64,000 bases of DNA from Bradyrhizobium canariense (GCF_019402665.1 NZ_VSST01000019.1:186001-250000), one strand, 5' to 3'. Positions 45,266 through 54,818 are shown, numbered from the stretch's first letter. Numbers and translations are program-made. Notes: generated from the letters alone by a model not told the origin.

Positions 45266-46726
45266 CTAGCCCACACCCGCCATGAACGCCGCCAGCGCAT
45301 CGCGGTCAGCCTCCGGCATGGTCAGGCCGAGCTTGGAGCGGCGCCACAGGATGTCCTCGGGAAAACGCGCCCATTCGTGGGTCATGAGATAGCGCACCTC
45401 GGCGCCCGTCAGCTCGGGACCGAAGGCGGCGCCGAGATCGTCCCGGGTCTTCGCCTCGGCAAGCACGACCGATAGCCGCGAGCCATAGGCCGCGACGAGG
45501 CGTTGGGCCTGCGTCTCCGACAGAAAGCGCCAACGGTCGCGCGCAAGATCGACCTCGGTGTCGAAACGGTCCCAGGCAAAATCTCCGCCGGGCAGCGCCG
45601 CGCCGGCGGTCCAGGGCGGCGACATCGGATAGAACGGCGTCAACTTCGTCACCGCGCGCTCCGCCCGCAGGCGCGAGGTGGTGACGTCACCGCCGAACAT
45701 CGTGATCAGCGGCGCCTTGCGCCGCCGCGCGTCGAACAGCGTCGTGCCGTCACGCCGGCGCGCGGACGCCAGCGTCAGGTTGACGCCGGAGACCGCGCGC
45801 ACCACGTCGGTCGGGGCAACGCGCTCGCGGAAATAGCGGCTCGCCGCTTCGCAGAGATAGCCGACATCGGCCCCCGGCATCGCGACGATCGCGGGATCGC
45901 CGGTGAAATCGTGCGTTACTGTTCCGATCAGGGTGAAATCGCGCTCGATAGGACTCGCGAAGATCAGCCGGCCATCGCTGTTCTGGAAGACGTAGACGTT
46001 ATCGGAATCAAACAACCGCGGGACGATGATCTGGCTCATCTGCGTCGCCACCATGGCGGGTTGCGGCTGCCGCAGCACGGTCTCGGCGACCATCGACGTC
46101 CAGCCGCCGGTGGCGTTGGCCAGTGCCCGGGCCGTGATCGTGCGACGATGGCCGCGGTCGACCACCGCGAGCCGCCATGTATCGGTTCGATCGGCACGCA
46201 CACAGCGCGCTCCAGTCCGAATCACGGCGCCGCGCTCGGCCGCATCCAGTGCCGTGAGCACCACCAGTCGGGAATCGTCGACGACGCAGTCCGAATATTC
46301 GAAGGCCGTGCCGAATGGTCGTTTCAGCGCGTTGCCGACCGGATGATGCGTGATGTCGAGGGTCGCCGTTGCAGGCAGGCCGCTCCGGCCGGTGAGGCTG
46401 TCGTAGAGGAATAGGCCAACGCGCAGCAGCCATGGTGGGCGCTCGTCGGAATGCGCCGGGATCACGAAGCGCATTGGCCGAACCAGATGCGGCGCGATCC
46501 GCAGCCAGGTCCGGCGCTCGGCGAGCGACCGGCGCACCCTTCGGAAGCCGCGCCGTTCCAGGACCGAGAGATCGCCGTGGATCAGCCGCGGTGTTGCCGA
46601 GGACGCCGCGCCGCCGAGATCGCCCTGCTCCAACAGGATGACCCGCAGGCCGCGGCCGGCGGCATCGCGCGCGAGGCTGACACCGTTCAGGCCGCCGCCG
46701 ATGATCGCAAGATCGTAATCCGCCAT
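45266..46726 (-). CDS. glpD: Glycerol-3-phosphate dehydrogenase (FAD)
   Basis: The membrane-associated flavoenzyme that oxidises sn-glycerol-3-phosphate to dihydroxyacetone phosphate and feeds electrons to the quinone pool. It begins MADYDLAIIGGGLNGVSLAR, an FAD dinucleotide-binding motif (GxGxxG). LIHGDLSVLERRGF and SGVNLTLASARRRDGTTLF follow, and the C-terminal DAO_C-like domain has VRYLMTHEWARFPEDILWRR. I choose the ATG at 46726 (486 aa), close to E. coli GlpD (501). The longer frame starts at 46771 inside a dispersed repeat; an ATG at 46759 is also possible. No glpF or glpK is nearby. Confidence 0.93.
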   Translation of the reverse strand: MADYDLAIIGGGLNGVSLARDAAGRGLRVILLEQGDLGGAASSATPRLIHGDLSVLERRGFRRVRRSLAERRTWLRIAPHLVRPMRFVIPAHSDERPPWLLRVGLFLYDSLTGRSGLPATATLDITHHPVGNALKRPFGTAFEYSDCVVDDSRLVVLTALDAAERGAVIRTGARCVRADRTDTWRLAVVDRGHRRTITARALANATGGWTSMVAETVLRQPQPAMVATQMSQIIVPRLFDSDNVYVFQNSDGRLIFASPIERDFTLIGTVTHDFTGDPAIVAMPGADVGYLCEAASRYFRERVAPTDVVRAVSGVNLTLASARRRDGTTLFDARRRKAPLITMFGGDVTTSRLRAERAVTKLTPFYPMSPPWTAGAALPGGDFAWDRFDTEVDLARDRWRFLSETQAQRLVAAYGSRLSVVLAEAKTRDDLGAAFGPELTGAEVRYLMTHEWARFPEDILWRRSKLGLTMPEADRDALAAFMAGVG

Positions 46727-46762
46727 GAAGCCGTCGAATGGGAGCGAAACGCTCGCCATCTC

Positions 46763-46862
46763 TAGAGCCATTTCCGTTCCGATGAAATCGGAACGGGGCT
46801 CTGGATTCCAGTTTGGCCCGTTTTCTTGACGCGAACCGGCACTTCGCTCGAAAACGCTCTAA
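46763..46862. repeat. Dispersed repeat (tctagagc…gctcta ends), minus orientation
   Basis: The element carries terminal inverted CTAGAGC-like ends and a stem CCGTTCCGAT / ATCGGAACGG (46774-46796). It is a common type in alphaproteobacterial genomes. One end supplies the stop codon (TAG, 46861-46859) of the GGDEF-EAL gene. A diverged, inverted copy lies at 50850-50918. Confidence 0.8.
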
Positions 46863-49546
46863 CCGGTCTTGAGCGCAAGCTCCATGACTTCGGCGCGACC
46901 AACGAGGCCGGCATATTTTCCGATCGGCAGGGGCTTGCCGAGCAGATAGCCCTGCACGCCGTCACAGCCTTCCGCGGCGAGGAAGGCAAGCTGTTCCAGC
47001 GTCTCGACGCCCTCGGCGACGATCGACATTTCCAGGCCATGCCCGAGATCGATCACCGCGCGCACGATCGCTGCTGATTGCGGGTTGCGGCCGAGATTGA
47101 TGATGAAGGCGCGGTCAATCTTGATCTTGTCGAACGGGAACGCCTGGAGATAGCTCAGCGAGGAATAACCGCTGCCGAAATCGTCCATGGAAATGCGCAC
47201 GCCGAGCGCCTTGAGCCGGCGCAGCAGCGCAAGGCCGCGATCGAAGTCCTCGATCAGCACCCCCTCGGTGATCTCGAGCTCGAGCCGGCCGGGGGCAAGA
47301 CCCGTCTCGAGCAGGATGGAATGGACGAGCCCGACCACGTCGCCGTGCATGAACTGCGCCGGCGACAGGTTGACCGCGATCTGAAGCGGTGTCGGCCAGG
47401 ACGCGGCCTCGCGGCAGGCCTCGCGCAGGATCCACTCGCCCATCTCGACGATCAGGCCGCTTTCCTCCGCGATCGGGATGAATTCGGCCGGGGAGACCTG
47501 GCCGCGCACCGGATGCTGCCAGCGCGCCAGCGCCTCGAAGCCGATGATCTCGCTCTCGGCGACGCTGTGGCCCGCTGCTCCCTGCGGCTGGAAGGCGAGC
47601 GAGAGCTCGCCGTTCTTGATCGCCATCGAGAGATCCTGGTGCAGCACGCGGCGATCGCGGATCTGCTGGTCCATCTCCGGTTGGAACAGGCTGATCGTGC
47701 CGCGCGATTTCTGCTTGGCGCGGAACAGCGCCGCGCCGGCATTGGCGAGCAACGAGGCGGCGTCGGCGCCGTTGTGCGGGAAGATCGACATGCCGGTGGT
47801 GACGCCGGCACGGACCGGGCGGCCGTCGATCTGGAATTCCTTGGCGACGGCATCACCGATCTGCTGCGCCAGCGCGAGACCTGCCTCCGGCTGCTTGCCG
47901 TCGATGATCAGGCCGAACTCGTCGCCAGACAGGCGCGCCACCACGCCGCCGCGCGCGGAGTCCTGGAGCCGCTGGGCCACCTCGACCAGGAGCTTGTCGC
48001 CGTGCGCATGACCGAAGACGTCATTGACCTCCTTGAGGCCGTCGAGATCGACGCACAGAACCGCGAACTCCTCGCCGGTGCCCTCGCAGGCCTCGATCAT
48101 CTGGGTCAACGCCTGCAGGAAAGCGGCGCGGTTCGGCAAATCGGTGAGGCCGTCGTGATAGGCCATGTGCGCCATGCGCGACTCGGTCTGCCGGCGATCG
48201 GTGACGTCCTCGTGGGTCTTGATCAGATATTGCGGCTCGCCGGTGTCGCTCAGCACGGTGGCGCGGCGGGTGAGAAACAGCCGCAGCCCGTCCTTGGTGG
48301 AGATCGGGTGCTCTTCGGTGATCATCCCGCGCTTCTTGATCGCGGCTTCGTCGCGCGCAATGATCAGCTTGGCTTCCTTGGGATTGAAGATGTCGGACGC
48401 GGTCAGGCCCGTGGCTTCCTCGCGCCTGCGGTTGAGGATCGTCTCCGCGCTGCGGTTGGCGAGCAGGTAGCGGCCGTCCTTGACCTGCTCGACGATCAGG
48501 GCCACCGGGATGTTGTCGACCACGAGCTCCAGGAACTTCTTCGTGCTCTCCAGCTCCTTCGACAGCGAGCGGCGATCGGTGATGTCCTCGAACACGAGCA
48601 TCAGGAATTCGGGCTTGTTGCTCTCGTTGCGGACCACGATCCGGATCGAGGCAACCATGCGCCGCTCACCGGCGCGGTCGACCTCGAATTCGTTGCGAAA
48701 CTGGCCGTCCTGCGAATCGAGTGCCGCCCGGTCGGTCGCCTCGATGCTGTCCGCCGAGACAGGCGCAAACAGCTCGCGCGCGTTCTTGCCGACGACATGG
48801 TCGCGCGAGAACCCCCAGAACCGCTCATAAGCGCTGTTGGCGAAGATGTAGCGACCATCCTCGATGTTCTTCGCGGCCACGCAGGCCGGCACGTGGTCCA
48901 GCAATGTTTCCAGGAACTGCTTGGTGGAGGCGAGCTGCCGCGACAGCCTGCGCTGCTCGCTGACGTCCAGATGCGTCGTCACCGAGCCGCCATTGGGCAG
49001 CACGAAATATTTCACCAGGATGGCCCGCCCGTCCGGCAGTTCGGTGATCAAGCCGTTGGTGCTTGCCGCCTTCTCATAGAACTCGTCGTTGGAGGCGCCC
49101 CCGAGCACACCGCGCTTGCGTCGCAGCTCAAGGAGTTCGTAGCCGTTCATGTCGGCCCAGAGATCCGACCGCGCCAGGCCGTAAATCTCGATATAGCGGT
49201 CATTGCAGAAGATGATGCGCCGCTGCGCATCCGTCATCACCACGCCCTGGTTGAGATTGTTCATCGCGGAGGAGACGAAGGCATTGCGCCGCAGCTGCAG
49301 ACGCCTGGTCCGGCGCAGCGAGGAATGGATCCACAGCGCGATCGCGACGAGGAACGAGCAGATCACGATGCCCGCGATCAGAGCTTCCCAGATCACGTTG
49401 GGATCGAGGTGGCCGAGATAGCTCGGAGGAGTGAAGCTGTCGGAGAGGGCAAAGGCGCGCGCAGGCGTCACCGCTGCGGCCAGGCACACGACGGCCTGCA
49501 CCGCAATCGGAAGCGCGCTGCCCGCGTGCCAGTTCTTCTCAGCCAT
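46859..49546 (-). CDS. Membrane PAS-GGDEF-EAL protein (895 aa)
   Basis: A c-di-GMP signalling protein. The N-terminus has a hydrophobic segment (residues 11-32) and a transmembrane helix at about 53-75, then three PAS-like domains (about 85-200, 205-330, 330-455), GGDEF (about 460-620) and EAL (about 635-885). The GGDEF motif reads SGDEF, a substitution that occurs in some active cyclases. The EAL domain keeps FEALARW, NLSP, ITEGVL, MDDFGSGYSS, DRAFI and VAEGVET, so phosphodiesterase activity is likely. The stop codon is the first triplet of a dispersed repeat. PAS ligands are unknown. Confidence 0.95.
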   Translation of the reverse strand: MAEKNWHAGSALPIAVQAVVCLAAAVTPARAFALSDSFTPPSYLGHLDPNVIWEALIAGIVICSFLVAIALWIHSSLRRTRRLQLRRNAFVSSAMNNLNQGVVMTDAQRRIIFCNDRYIEIYGLARSDLWADMNGYELLELRRKRGVLGGASNDEFYEKAASTNGLITELPDGRAILVKYFVLPNGGSVTTHLDVSEQRRLSRQLASTKQFLETLLDHVPACVAAKNIEDGRYIFANSAYERFWGFSRDHVVGKNARELFAPVSADSIEATDRAALDSQDGQFRNEFEVDRAGERRMVASIRIVVRNESNKPEFLMLVFEDITDRRSLSKELESTKKFLELVVDNIPVALIVEQVKDGRYLLANRSAETILNRRREEATGLTASDIFNPKEAKLIIARDEAAIKKRGMITEEHPISTKDGLRLFLTRRATVLSDTGEPQYLIKTHEDVTDRRQTESRMAHMAYHDGLTDLPNRAAFLQALTQMIEACEGTGEEFAVLCVDLDGLKEVNDVFGHAHGDKLLVEVAQRLQDSARGGVVARLSGDEFGLIIDGKQPEAGLALAQQIGDAVAKEFQIDGRPVRAGVTTGMSIFPHNGADAASLLANAGAALFRAKQKSRGTISLFQPEMDQQIRDRRVLHQDLSMAIKNGELSLAFQPQGAAGHSVAESEIIGFEALARWQHPVRGQVSPAEFIPIAEESGLIVEMGEWILREACREAASWPTPLQIAVNLSPAQFMHGDVVGLVHSILLETGLAPGRLELEITEGVLIEDFDRGLALLRRLKALGVRISMDDFGSGYSSLSYLQAFPFDKIKIDRAFIINLGRNPQSAAIVRAVIDLGHGLEMSIVAEGVETLEQLAFLAAEGCDGVQGYLLGKPLPIGKYAGLVGRAEVMELALKTG

Positions 49547-49748
49547 CAGCCACCCGCGATTTCAACGTCGGATTGTCTGGCCTCGCGGGTTTGGATCGGG
49601 TAAACGCCTGTACGCGCAACGAAAAAATGTGGCATCAAATACGGCAATTGCCCTGACATGATAAATGCTTCGTTAACGGAAAACGCCCCCGCGCCGCCGG
49701 TCCCAGGCGTGAGGCCATCGTCGCTTCGAGCGGACGTCCTGCACTACC

Positions 49749-50852
49749 ATGGATAGGGTCGACTGCGTCGTCGTCGGAGCCGGCGTGATCGGGCTCGCGG
49801 TGGCTCGCAAGCTGGCGCAAGCCGGGCGCGAGGTGATCGTGCTCGAGGAAGCCGAGGCCATCGGCACCATCACCTCCTCGCGCAACAGCGAGGTGATCCA
49901 TGCCGGCATCTACTATCGCGCCGGAAGCTGGATGGCGCGCATGTGCGTCGACGGCAAGCACGCGCTCTACCGTTACTGTTCCGAGCGCGGCATCCCGCAC
50001 AGGAATAGCGGCAAGCTGATCGTCGCGACCAATCCGAAAGAGACCGAGAAGCTGCAATCGATCAAGGCGCATGCCGAGGCCAACGGCGTGCTCGACATGC
50101 AGTTGCTCACGGGCGATGCGGCATGTGCGCTTGAGCCGGCGCTCGCCTGCGACGCCGCGCTGCTGTCGCCGTCGACTGGCATCATAGACAGCCACGCCTA
50201 CATGCTCTCGCTGCGCGGCGAAGCCGAGGACGCGGGCGCGGCCTTCGCGTTTCACACCCCGCTGATCCGTGCCAAGGCCACCGCCGGCGTCATTGAAATC
50301 GAGGCGGGCGGCGAAGCGCCGATGACGCTGCAATGCAGCCTCCTCGTCAACGCCGCCGGGCTCTCGGCGACCACGGTGGCGCGCAACATCGAGGGCATGC
50401 CGCTGGAACGGATCCCGACGGCCTACCTCGCCAAGGGAAACTACTTCAGCTGCAATGCCAGGGCGCCGTTCTCGCGCCTGATCTATCCGGTGCCCGAGCC
50501 CGGCGGGCTAGGGGTGCATCTGACGCTGGACATGGCCGGGCAGGCACGTTTCGGCCCCGACGTCGAATGGATCGAGACGATCAATTATGAGGTCGACCCA
50601 TCACGCGCCGAGCGCTTCTATCCGGCGATCCGCAAATACTGGCCGACGCTGCCTGACGGCGCGCTCATGCCGAGCTATTCGGGCATCCGCCCGAAGATCG
50701 TGCCGCCGGCGGTGGCCACGCAGGATTTCTTGATGCAGGGCCCGCGCGATCACGGCGTCGAAGGCCTGATCAACCTGTTCGGCATCGAGTCGCCCGGGTT
50801 GACGTCATCGCTTGCGATCGCGGATCACGTCGCCGAGCTCGCAAATGTCTAG
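49749..50852 (+). CDS. FAD-dependent oxidoreductase, L-2-hydroxyglutarate dehydrogenase-like (367 aa)
   Basis: A flavoprotein of the DAO family. The N-terminus [20 protein letters not shown] is the FAD-binding motif, and [19 protein letters not shown] resembles the substrate region of LhgO/L2HGDH. The C-terminus [16 protein letters not shown] is the second FAD contact. The protein (367 aa) is shorter than E. coli LhgO (422 aa). The stop TAG (50850-50852) is the first triplet of a dispersed repeat. It is divergent from the GGDEF-EAL gene. The true substrate is not certain. Confidence 0.88.
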   Translation: MDRVDCVVVGAGVIGLAVARKLAQAGREVIVLEEAEAIGTITSSRNSEVIHAGIYYRAGSWMARMCVDGKHALYRYCSERGIPHRNSGKLIVATNPKETEKLQSIKAHAEANGVLDMQLLTGDAACALEPALACDAALLSPSTGIIDSHAYMLSLRGEAEDAGAAFAFHTPLIRAKATAGVIEIEAGGEAPMTLQCSLLVNAAGLSATTVARNIEGMPLERIPTAYLAKGNYFSCNARAPFSRLIYPVPEPGGLGVHLTLDMAGQARFGPDVEWIETINYEVDPSRAERFYPAIRKYWPTLPDGALMPSYSGIRPKIVPPAVATQDFLMQGPRDHGVEGLINLFGIESPGLTSSLAIADHVAELANV

Positions 50853-50918
50853 TGGTTTAAAGCGAAGTGGATTCCAGTTGCGCGTAAAGAACCGCGTCCA
50901 GACAAGAAGCTAGAGCCG
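50850..50918. repeat. Dispersed repeat, diverged copy, plus orientation
   Basis: The segment TAGTGGTTTAAAGCGAAGTG … CTAGAGCCG matches, on the other strand, the 46763-46862 element (TAGAGCGTTTTCGAGCGAAG … CTGGAGCCC-like), including the gcgaagtg, cgcgt-aaga and ctagagcc blocks. The end TAG is the stop codon of the FAD oxidoreductase. Confidence 0.7.
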
Positions 50919-51020
50919 CACAAATCCTTGTACGGTGCGCGCCTTGCAGCAGGGATGAGCGCAAAGGCTCCCATCCCTGCCTGAAAGGGTGCGATCAACT
51001 CTACGCTGTTACGGGGGTTG

Positions 51021-51200
51021 CTAGTGGAGCGTGTCGCCGTGCCTGAGACGCTCGATCTGGTCCTTGACCATCAACTTCCGGCGCTTCAACTCAACAATTT
51101 GCAGGTCGTCTGTTGAAAGGTGCACGAGAGCTTCGTGCAATTCGTTTTCGAGAGTTTTATGCTTCCGTTCCAATTCAACCAGATGTGCCTGAATTGTCAT
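51021..51200 (-). CDS. DUF465 family protein (59 aa)
   Basis: A small helical protein of the YdcH/DUF465 type with two helices that fold as a coiled-coil hairpin (LVELERKHKTLENELHEAL, LQIVELKRRKLMVKDQI). The ATG at 51200 follows GAGGAGG eight bases upstream, so the upstream frame (to 51260) is not used. A paralogue lies on the other strand at 51528-51734. Such proteins have no enzymatic motif. Function unknown. Confidence 0.88.
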   Translation of the reverse strand: MTIQAHLVELERKHKTLENELHEALVHLSTDDLQIVELKRRKLMVKDQIERLRHGDTLH

Positions 51201-51527
51201 TCGAAACCTCCTCGGTAGGGGTGAACCTTGGATTCGACCGGACGAGGAAGTGTACATCACCGATTCGTTCTGTCGATGGATATCAGTCGTCGCAGTGTCA
51301 TTTTTAAAAATTCATATGTAACGAAGCGTGAGTAAGGGAACCACGCGGGAAAAATCCGTGATATCAATGCGCTTGCGCAACGCCGGAGCGACCGCAGAAA
51401 TATCTCGCGGGAGATCGGCGCGCGACAGCCCGAGACCGCTTGCGATCACGGCGCGCAAGGACGATAGTTTCCACAGGGCATCCACAGCCTTAATCTCACG
51501 CCTATCGGTTTTTCGGCCACCGCAGAC
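51201..51527. other. Intergenic region between divergent DUF465 genes
   Basis: The 327 bases hold the promoters of the two divergent DUF465 genes. An AT-rich run (tcatttttaaaaattcatatg, 51298-51318) stands out against the GC-rich background and may be a promoter or a bend. A minus-strand open frame (51623-51312) overlaps the DUF465 start, and I see no support for it. Nothing else is recognisable. Confidence 0.4.
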
Positions 51528-51734
51528 ATGACCAATGAAGATGCGCGCGAACTCGAATCCGAGCTCGCCCGGTTGCACCAGGAACACCGAGATCTCGATG
51601 TGGCGATCGATGCACTGCATCAATCGCCCGCCCCCGACCTGTTGCGGTTACAGCGGTTGAAGAAACGCAAGCTGTTGTTGCGTGACCGTATCGCGTTCAT
51701 CGAAGACCAGATCACGCCCGACATCATCGCCTGA
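51528..51734 (+). CDS. DUF465 family protein (68 aa)
   Basis: A second YdcH/DUF465-type protein (ESELARLHQEHRDLDVAIDA, LLRLQRLKKRKLLLRDRI). It shares the kRRKL-like core of the second helix with the protein at 51021-51200. The ATG at 51528 has a weak ribosome binding site. The gene is followed by two further small genes on the same strand, with 119 bases to the first. It is probably a coiled-coil protein; its role is unknown. Confidence 0.85.
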   Translation: MTNEDARELESELARLHQEHRDLDVAIDALHQSPAPDLLRLQRLKKRKLLLRDRIAFIEDQITPDIIA

Positions 51735-51853
51735 TCCACAGGAGGAGAGCTTTACGGCAGCTCGCCGCACGCGAATCCGCTTGACTCGAAAGGAACAAAA
51801 TAAGAACATTTGCGCACCAACGCCCCCAGGAAAACCGTCCAAGGAAAACGCAG

Positions 51854-52072
51854 ATGTCGGCAACCGCCCTTCTCGACAACAGCCATTATGAACAAGCCTG
51901 CGATCAGGCGATCGCGATGTGCGACGGCAATCTGCGCAGCACCATCAAGGCGCTGATCATGGCCAATGAATATCTGGAGGCCGAGCTGGAGGAATTGCAG
52001 GCGGCCATTTCCGCCGGCTGCATTCCGGAGACCTCACGCAGCAAGATGCGGAGCAAGAGCAGCGCAGCCTGA
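51854..52072 (+). CDS. Hypothetical small helical protein (72 aa)
   Basis: A short acidic protein (HYEQACDQAIAMCDGNLRST, MANEYLEAELEELQAAISAG) that is probably all-helical. Two cysteines in the N-terminal half and one near CIPETSR. AAGGAAAACGCAG before the ATG at 51854 contains a weak ribosome binding site. I do not recognise the family. It sits between the DUF465 gene and another small gene, all on the plus strand. Confidence 0.7.
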   Translation: MSATALLDNSHYEQACDQAIAMCDGNLRSTIKALIMANEYLEAELEELQAAISAGCIPETSRSKMRSKSSAA

Positions 52073-52095
52073 GCTGTCAGCTATCGGAGCCGACC

Positions 52096-52347
52096 ATGTC
52101 CGATGTCACCTATTACGTTGCATTACCTTTCCTGACCGACGAGGACGGATCGCCGGTCGCAGGTGCGGCCGAGGAATGCCAGACCGCGGCGGCCGCGTTA
52201 CGGCGCGCCGAGGTTATGTCGCACGGCGCCGGCCACACCGGCGCCGTCGCGTTCAGCCGCAGCGGCGATCCCATGACTGGCGAATTCGGCGACGCCAAAC
52301 TGCTCCGCAGCTTTGGCAACGTACCGAAAGACCTCGGCACGCTTTAA
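52096..52347 (+). CDS. Hypothetical protein (83 aa)
   Basis: A short soluble protein (MSDVTYYVALPFLTDEDGSP, with GAGHTGAVAFSRSGDPMTGE in the middle). The start follows CGGAG 11 bases upstream. The stop is directly adjacent to the stop of the convergent diguanylate-cyclase gene (52348). No family is recognised, but codon use fits a real gene. Confidence 0.68.
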   Translation: MSDVTYYVALPFLTDEDGSPVAGAAEECQTAAAALRRAEVMSHGAGHTGAVAFSRSGDPMTGEFGDAKLLRSFGNVPKDLGTL

Positions 52348-53139
52348 CTAGCTGCTGACGAGCCTGATGCGCGGCTCGTGCCGCCGGTGCGCCTTGCGCA
52401 CATACATCGCGGCATCGGCCTCTTCCAGGGCGCGCGCGGCGTCGGACTGTACCCCGAGCAGGGCCACGCCGGCGGAAGCGCCCGCGCTCACGTGCTGGCC
52501 GCGAAAGACAAAGGACAATTCGTCGACAGCCTGCTCGAAGGCCGCGGCCTTCGCCTTGGCGTCGGTCTCGCTGAGATTCCAGAGCAGCAGCGCGAACTCG
52601 TCGCCGCCGAGCCGGCCGACCACGTCGGAGGCGCGGATCTGCCGCGTCAGCGTGGTGGCAATCGCCTTCAGCACCTCGTCGCCGGCCGCATGGCCGAAGG
52701 AATCGTTGATCGGCTTCAGCCGATCGACGTCGAGCACGATCAGCGCGCCGCTGGCGCGGTAGCGCTTCATGTAGGCGACGGCGCGTCCGAGTTCGCGTTC
52801 GAAGCCGCGCCGGTTCGGAATTTCGAGCAGGAAGTCGGTGTCGGCGGCCGCCTCGAGCTCCGCGACCCGCCGCAGCGCCCCCTTCAGCTTGCTCCGGAGG
52901 TCACGGATGGTCGCGTTGATGGCCGTCTTGATGACCGCTTTGGCGCCGTCATCGGCAGACGCTCCGCGTCGCGACGGTCTGGTCGGACGCTTGACCGGAC
53001 GCTTAAGAGCAACTTTGGAGCGAGCGGCGCTGGTTTTCGGGCCCTTTTTGGCCTTCGCAGCGCTCGCCCTTTTTGGTTTCTTCATGGGCATCCTGCTCAA
53101 TGAAGGCTTGCGGGGATTCACCAAGACAGGATAGTGCAT
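52348..53139 (-). CDS. Diguanylate cyclase with basic N-terminal tail (263 aa)
   Basis: Cytoplasmic GGDEF protein that makes c-di-GMP from GTP. Residues 18-62 form a Lys/Arg/Ala-rich tail (MKKPKRASAAKAKKGPK, KRPVKRPTRPSRR) like histone H1 or Ku/HU tails. A short coiled coil (RDLRSKLKGALRRVAELEAA) leads to the GGDEF domain (about residues 100-255) with RLGGDEFALLLW intact. An inhibitory I-site (RASD) lies five residues before GGDEF. No membrane or sensor domain is present. GGAGAAGGG precedes the ATG at 53139. The tail may bind DNA, RNA or acidic partners. It is divergent from purE. Confidence 0.92.
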   Translation of the reverse strand: MHYPVLVNPRKPSLSRMPMKKPKRASAAKAKKGPKTSAARSKVALKRPVKRPTRPSRRGASADDGAKAVIKTAINATIRDLRSKLKGALRRVAELEAAADTDFLLEIPNRRGFERELGRAVAYMKRYRASGALIVLDVDRLKPINDSFGHAAGDEVLKAIATTLTRQIRASDVVGRLGGDEFALLLWNLSETDAKAKAAAFEQAVDELSFVFRGQHVSAGASAGVALLGVQSDAARALEEADAAMYVRKAHRRHEPRIRLVSS

Positions 53140-53226
53140 TCCCTTCTCCTTGCCACCGCCTTGCGAGCCACCGGCCGGAACCGCTAATCTGGCCTATCTT
53201 CCTGTTTTTCGAGCACAATTCACGTC

Positions 53227-53715
53227 ATGACCGCGCCGATCGCCATCATCATGGGAAGCCAGTCGGACTGGGACACGATGCGGCATGCCGCCGACACGCT
53301 CGCAGGACTCGGCGTTGCCGCCGACACCCGCATCGTTTCAGCCCACCGCACCCCCGACCGGCTGTTTACGTTCGCCAAGGGCGCCAAGGCGGCTGGTTAC
53401 AAGGTCATCATCGCCGGCGCGGGCGGCGCAGCCCACCTGCCCGGCATGGCGGCGGCGCTGACGGAACTGCCCGTGTTCGGCGTTCCCGTCGAATCGAGGA
53501 CACTCAAAGGCATCGATTCGCTCTATTCGATCGTTCAGATGCCCGCGGGCATCCCGGTCGGCACCCTCGCGATCGGCAAGGCCGGCGCCATCAATGCGGC
53601 GCTGCTGGCGGCTGCCGTGCTGGCCTTGTCCGACCCGGCCTTGTCCGACCGCCTCGCCGCCTGGCGCAAGGCGCAGACCGAGGCCGTGGCCGAGCGCCCG
53701 GAGGACAAGGCGTGA
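53227..53715 (+). CDS. purE: N5-carboxyaminoimidazole ribonucleotide mutase
   Basis: The enzyme converts N5-CAIR to CAIR in purine synthesis. It has the start [21 protein letters not shown], the [10 protein letters not shown] loop with the catalytic His, and [11 protein letters not shown]. Length is normal at 162 residues. The stop overlaps the GTG start of purK (GTGA). Confidence 0.98.
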   Translation: MTAPIAIIMGSQSDWDTMRHAADTLAGLGVAADTRIVSAHRTPDRLFTFAKGAKAAGYKVIIAGAGGAAHLPGMAAALTELPVFGVPVESRTLKGIDSLYSIVQMPAGIPVGTLAIGKAGAINAALLAAAVLALSDPALSDRLAAWRKAQTEAVAERPEDKA

Positions 53716-54818
53716 CTGACGCAAAGCAGGTGAAGCTGAAGCCCGGCGACACCATTGGCATCCTCGGCGGCGGACAATTGGGGCGGATGCTGGCTATGGC
53801 GGCGGCACGGCTCGGCCTGCGCTGCCAGGTGTTCTCGCCGGATCCGGACTCACCGGCCTTCGACGTCGTCCTGAATGCGACCTGCGCCGAATATGCCGAT
53901 GTCGAAGCACTCGAGCTGTTCGCCAACGACGTCGACGTCATCACCTACGAATTCGAGAACGTGCCGTCCGCGGCCGCGATGGTGCTGGATGCGCGCCGCC
54001 CGGTGCTGCCCAACCGCAAGATTCTCGAGACCACCCAGGACCGACTCGCCGAAAAGGATTTCGTGACCCGGCTCGGCATCGGCACCGCGGCCTATGCCGA
54101 CGTCACCTCGGTCCCGTCATTGCGCGAGGCGATCGCCAGGATCGGCCTTCCGGCAGTGCTGAAGACCCGTCGCTTCGGCTATGACGGCAAGGGCCAGGCC
54201 ATCATCCGCGAGGGCGACGACATCGCGAAAGTGTGGACCAGTCTCGCCACCAAATCGGCCATCCTGGAAGCCTTCGTGCCGTACGAGCGTGAGATTTCCG
54301 TGATCGCCGCCCGCTCGGCCACAGGCCAGGTCGAGTGTTTCGACGTCACCGAAAACGAGCACCGCGACCACATCCTGAAGATCTCCCGTGCGCCCGCGCG
54401 GATCCCGGATGTGCTCGCCGAGGAAGCGCGCAGCATCGCCGGCAAGATCGCGGGCGCGCTCGATTATGTCGGCGTGCTTGCCGTCGAGATGTTCGTGCTC
54501 GCCAACGGCACCGGACCCAAGGTGCTGGTCAACGAGATCGCTCCGCGCGTGCACAATTCCGGACACTGGACGCTCGACGGTGCGTCCGTCTCGCAGTTCG
54601 AGCAGCACATTCGCGCCATTGCCGGCTGGCCTCTCGGCAAGCCCGTGCGCCACGGCGAAGTCGTCACCATGACCAATCTGATCGGCGACGAGATCAACGA
54701 GTATGAGAACTGGCTGAGCGTGCCGGGCGCGACCGTGCACATTTACGGCAAGGGCGCGCCGCGTCCCGGCCGCAAGATGGGCCACGTCACCGAAGTGCGA
54801 CCCACGACCGGCAAATAA
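53712..54818 (+). CDS. purK: N5-carboxyaminoimidazole ribonucleotide synthetase
   Basis: An ATP-grasp enzyme that carboxylates AIR to N5-CAIR with bicarbonate and ATP, just before PurE. The N-terminus has [23 protein letters not shown]-grasp motifs are [15 protein letters not shown] and [15 protein letters not shown] with the metal-binding Glu/Asn. The start is GTG at 53712, in a GTGA overlap with purE, so translation is coupled. Protein of 368 residues. Confidence 0.98.
   Translation: MTDAKQVKLKPGDTIGILGGGQLGRMLAMAAARLGLRCQVFSPDPDSPAFDVVLNATCAEYADVEALELFANDVDVITYEFENVPSAAAMVLDARRPVLPNRKILETTQDRLAEKDFVTRLGIGTAAYADVTSVPSLREAIARIGLPAVLKTRRFGYDGKGQAIIREGDDIAKVWTSLATKSAILEAFVPYEREISVIAARSATGQVECFDVTENEHRDHILKISRAPARIPDVLAEEARSIAGKIAGALDYVGVLAVEMFVLANGTGPKVLVNEIAPRVHNSGHWTLDGASVSQFEQHIRAIAGWPLGKPVRHGEVVTMTNLIGDEINEYENWLSVPGATVHIYGKGAPRPGRKMGHVTEVRPTTGK

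Noticed and set aside
47078..49603. An 841-codon open frame on the plus strand opposite the PAS-GGDEF-EAL gene
   Set aside because: It is a shadow frame: the minus strand encodes intact PAS, GGDEF and EAL motifs, and the plus-strand product is Arg/Leu/Asp-rich without domains. GC-rich third positions keep antisense frames open.
51312..51623. A 103-codon minus-strand frame between the DUF465 genes
   Set aside because: It overlaps the start of a clear DUF465 gene, has no ribosome binding site, and no domain can be seen.
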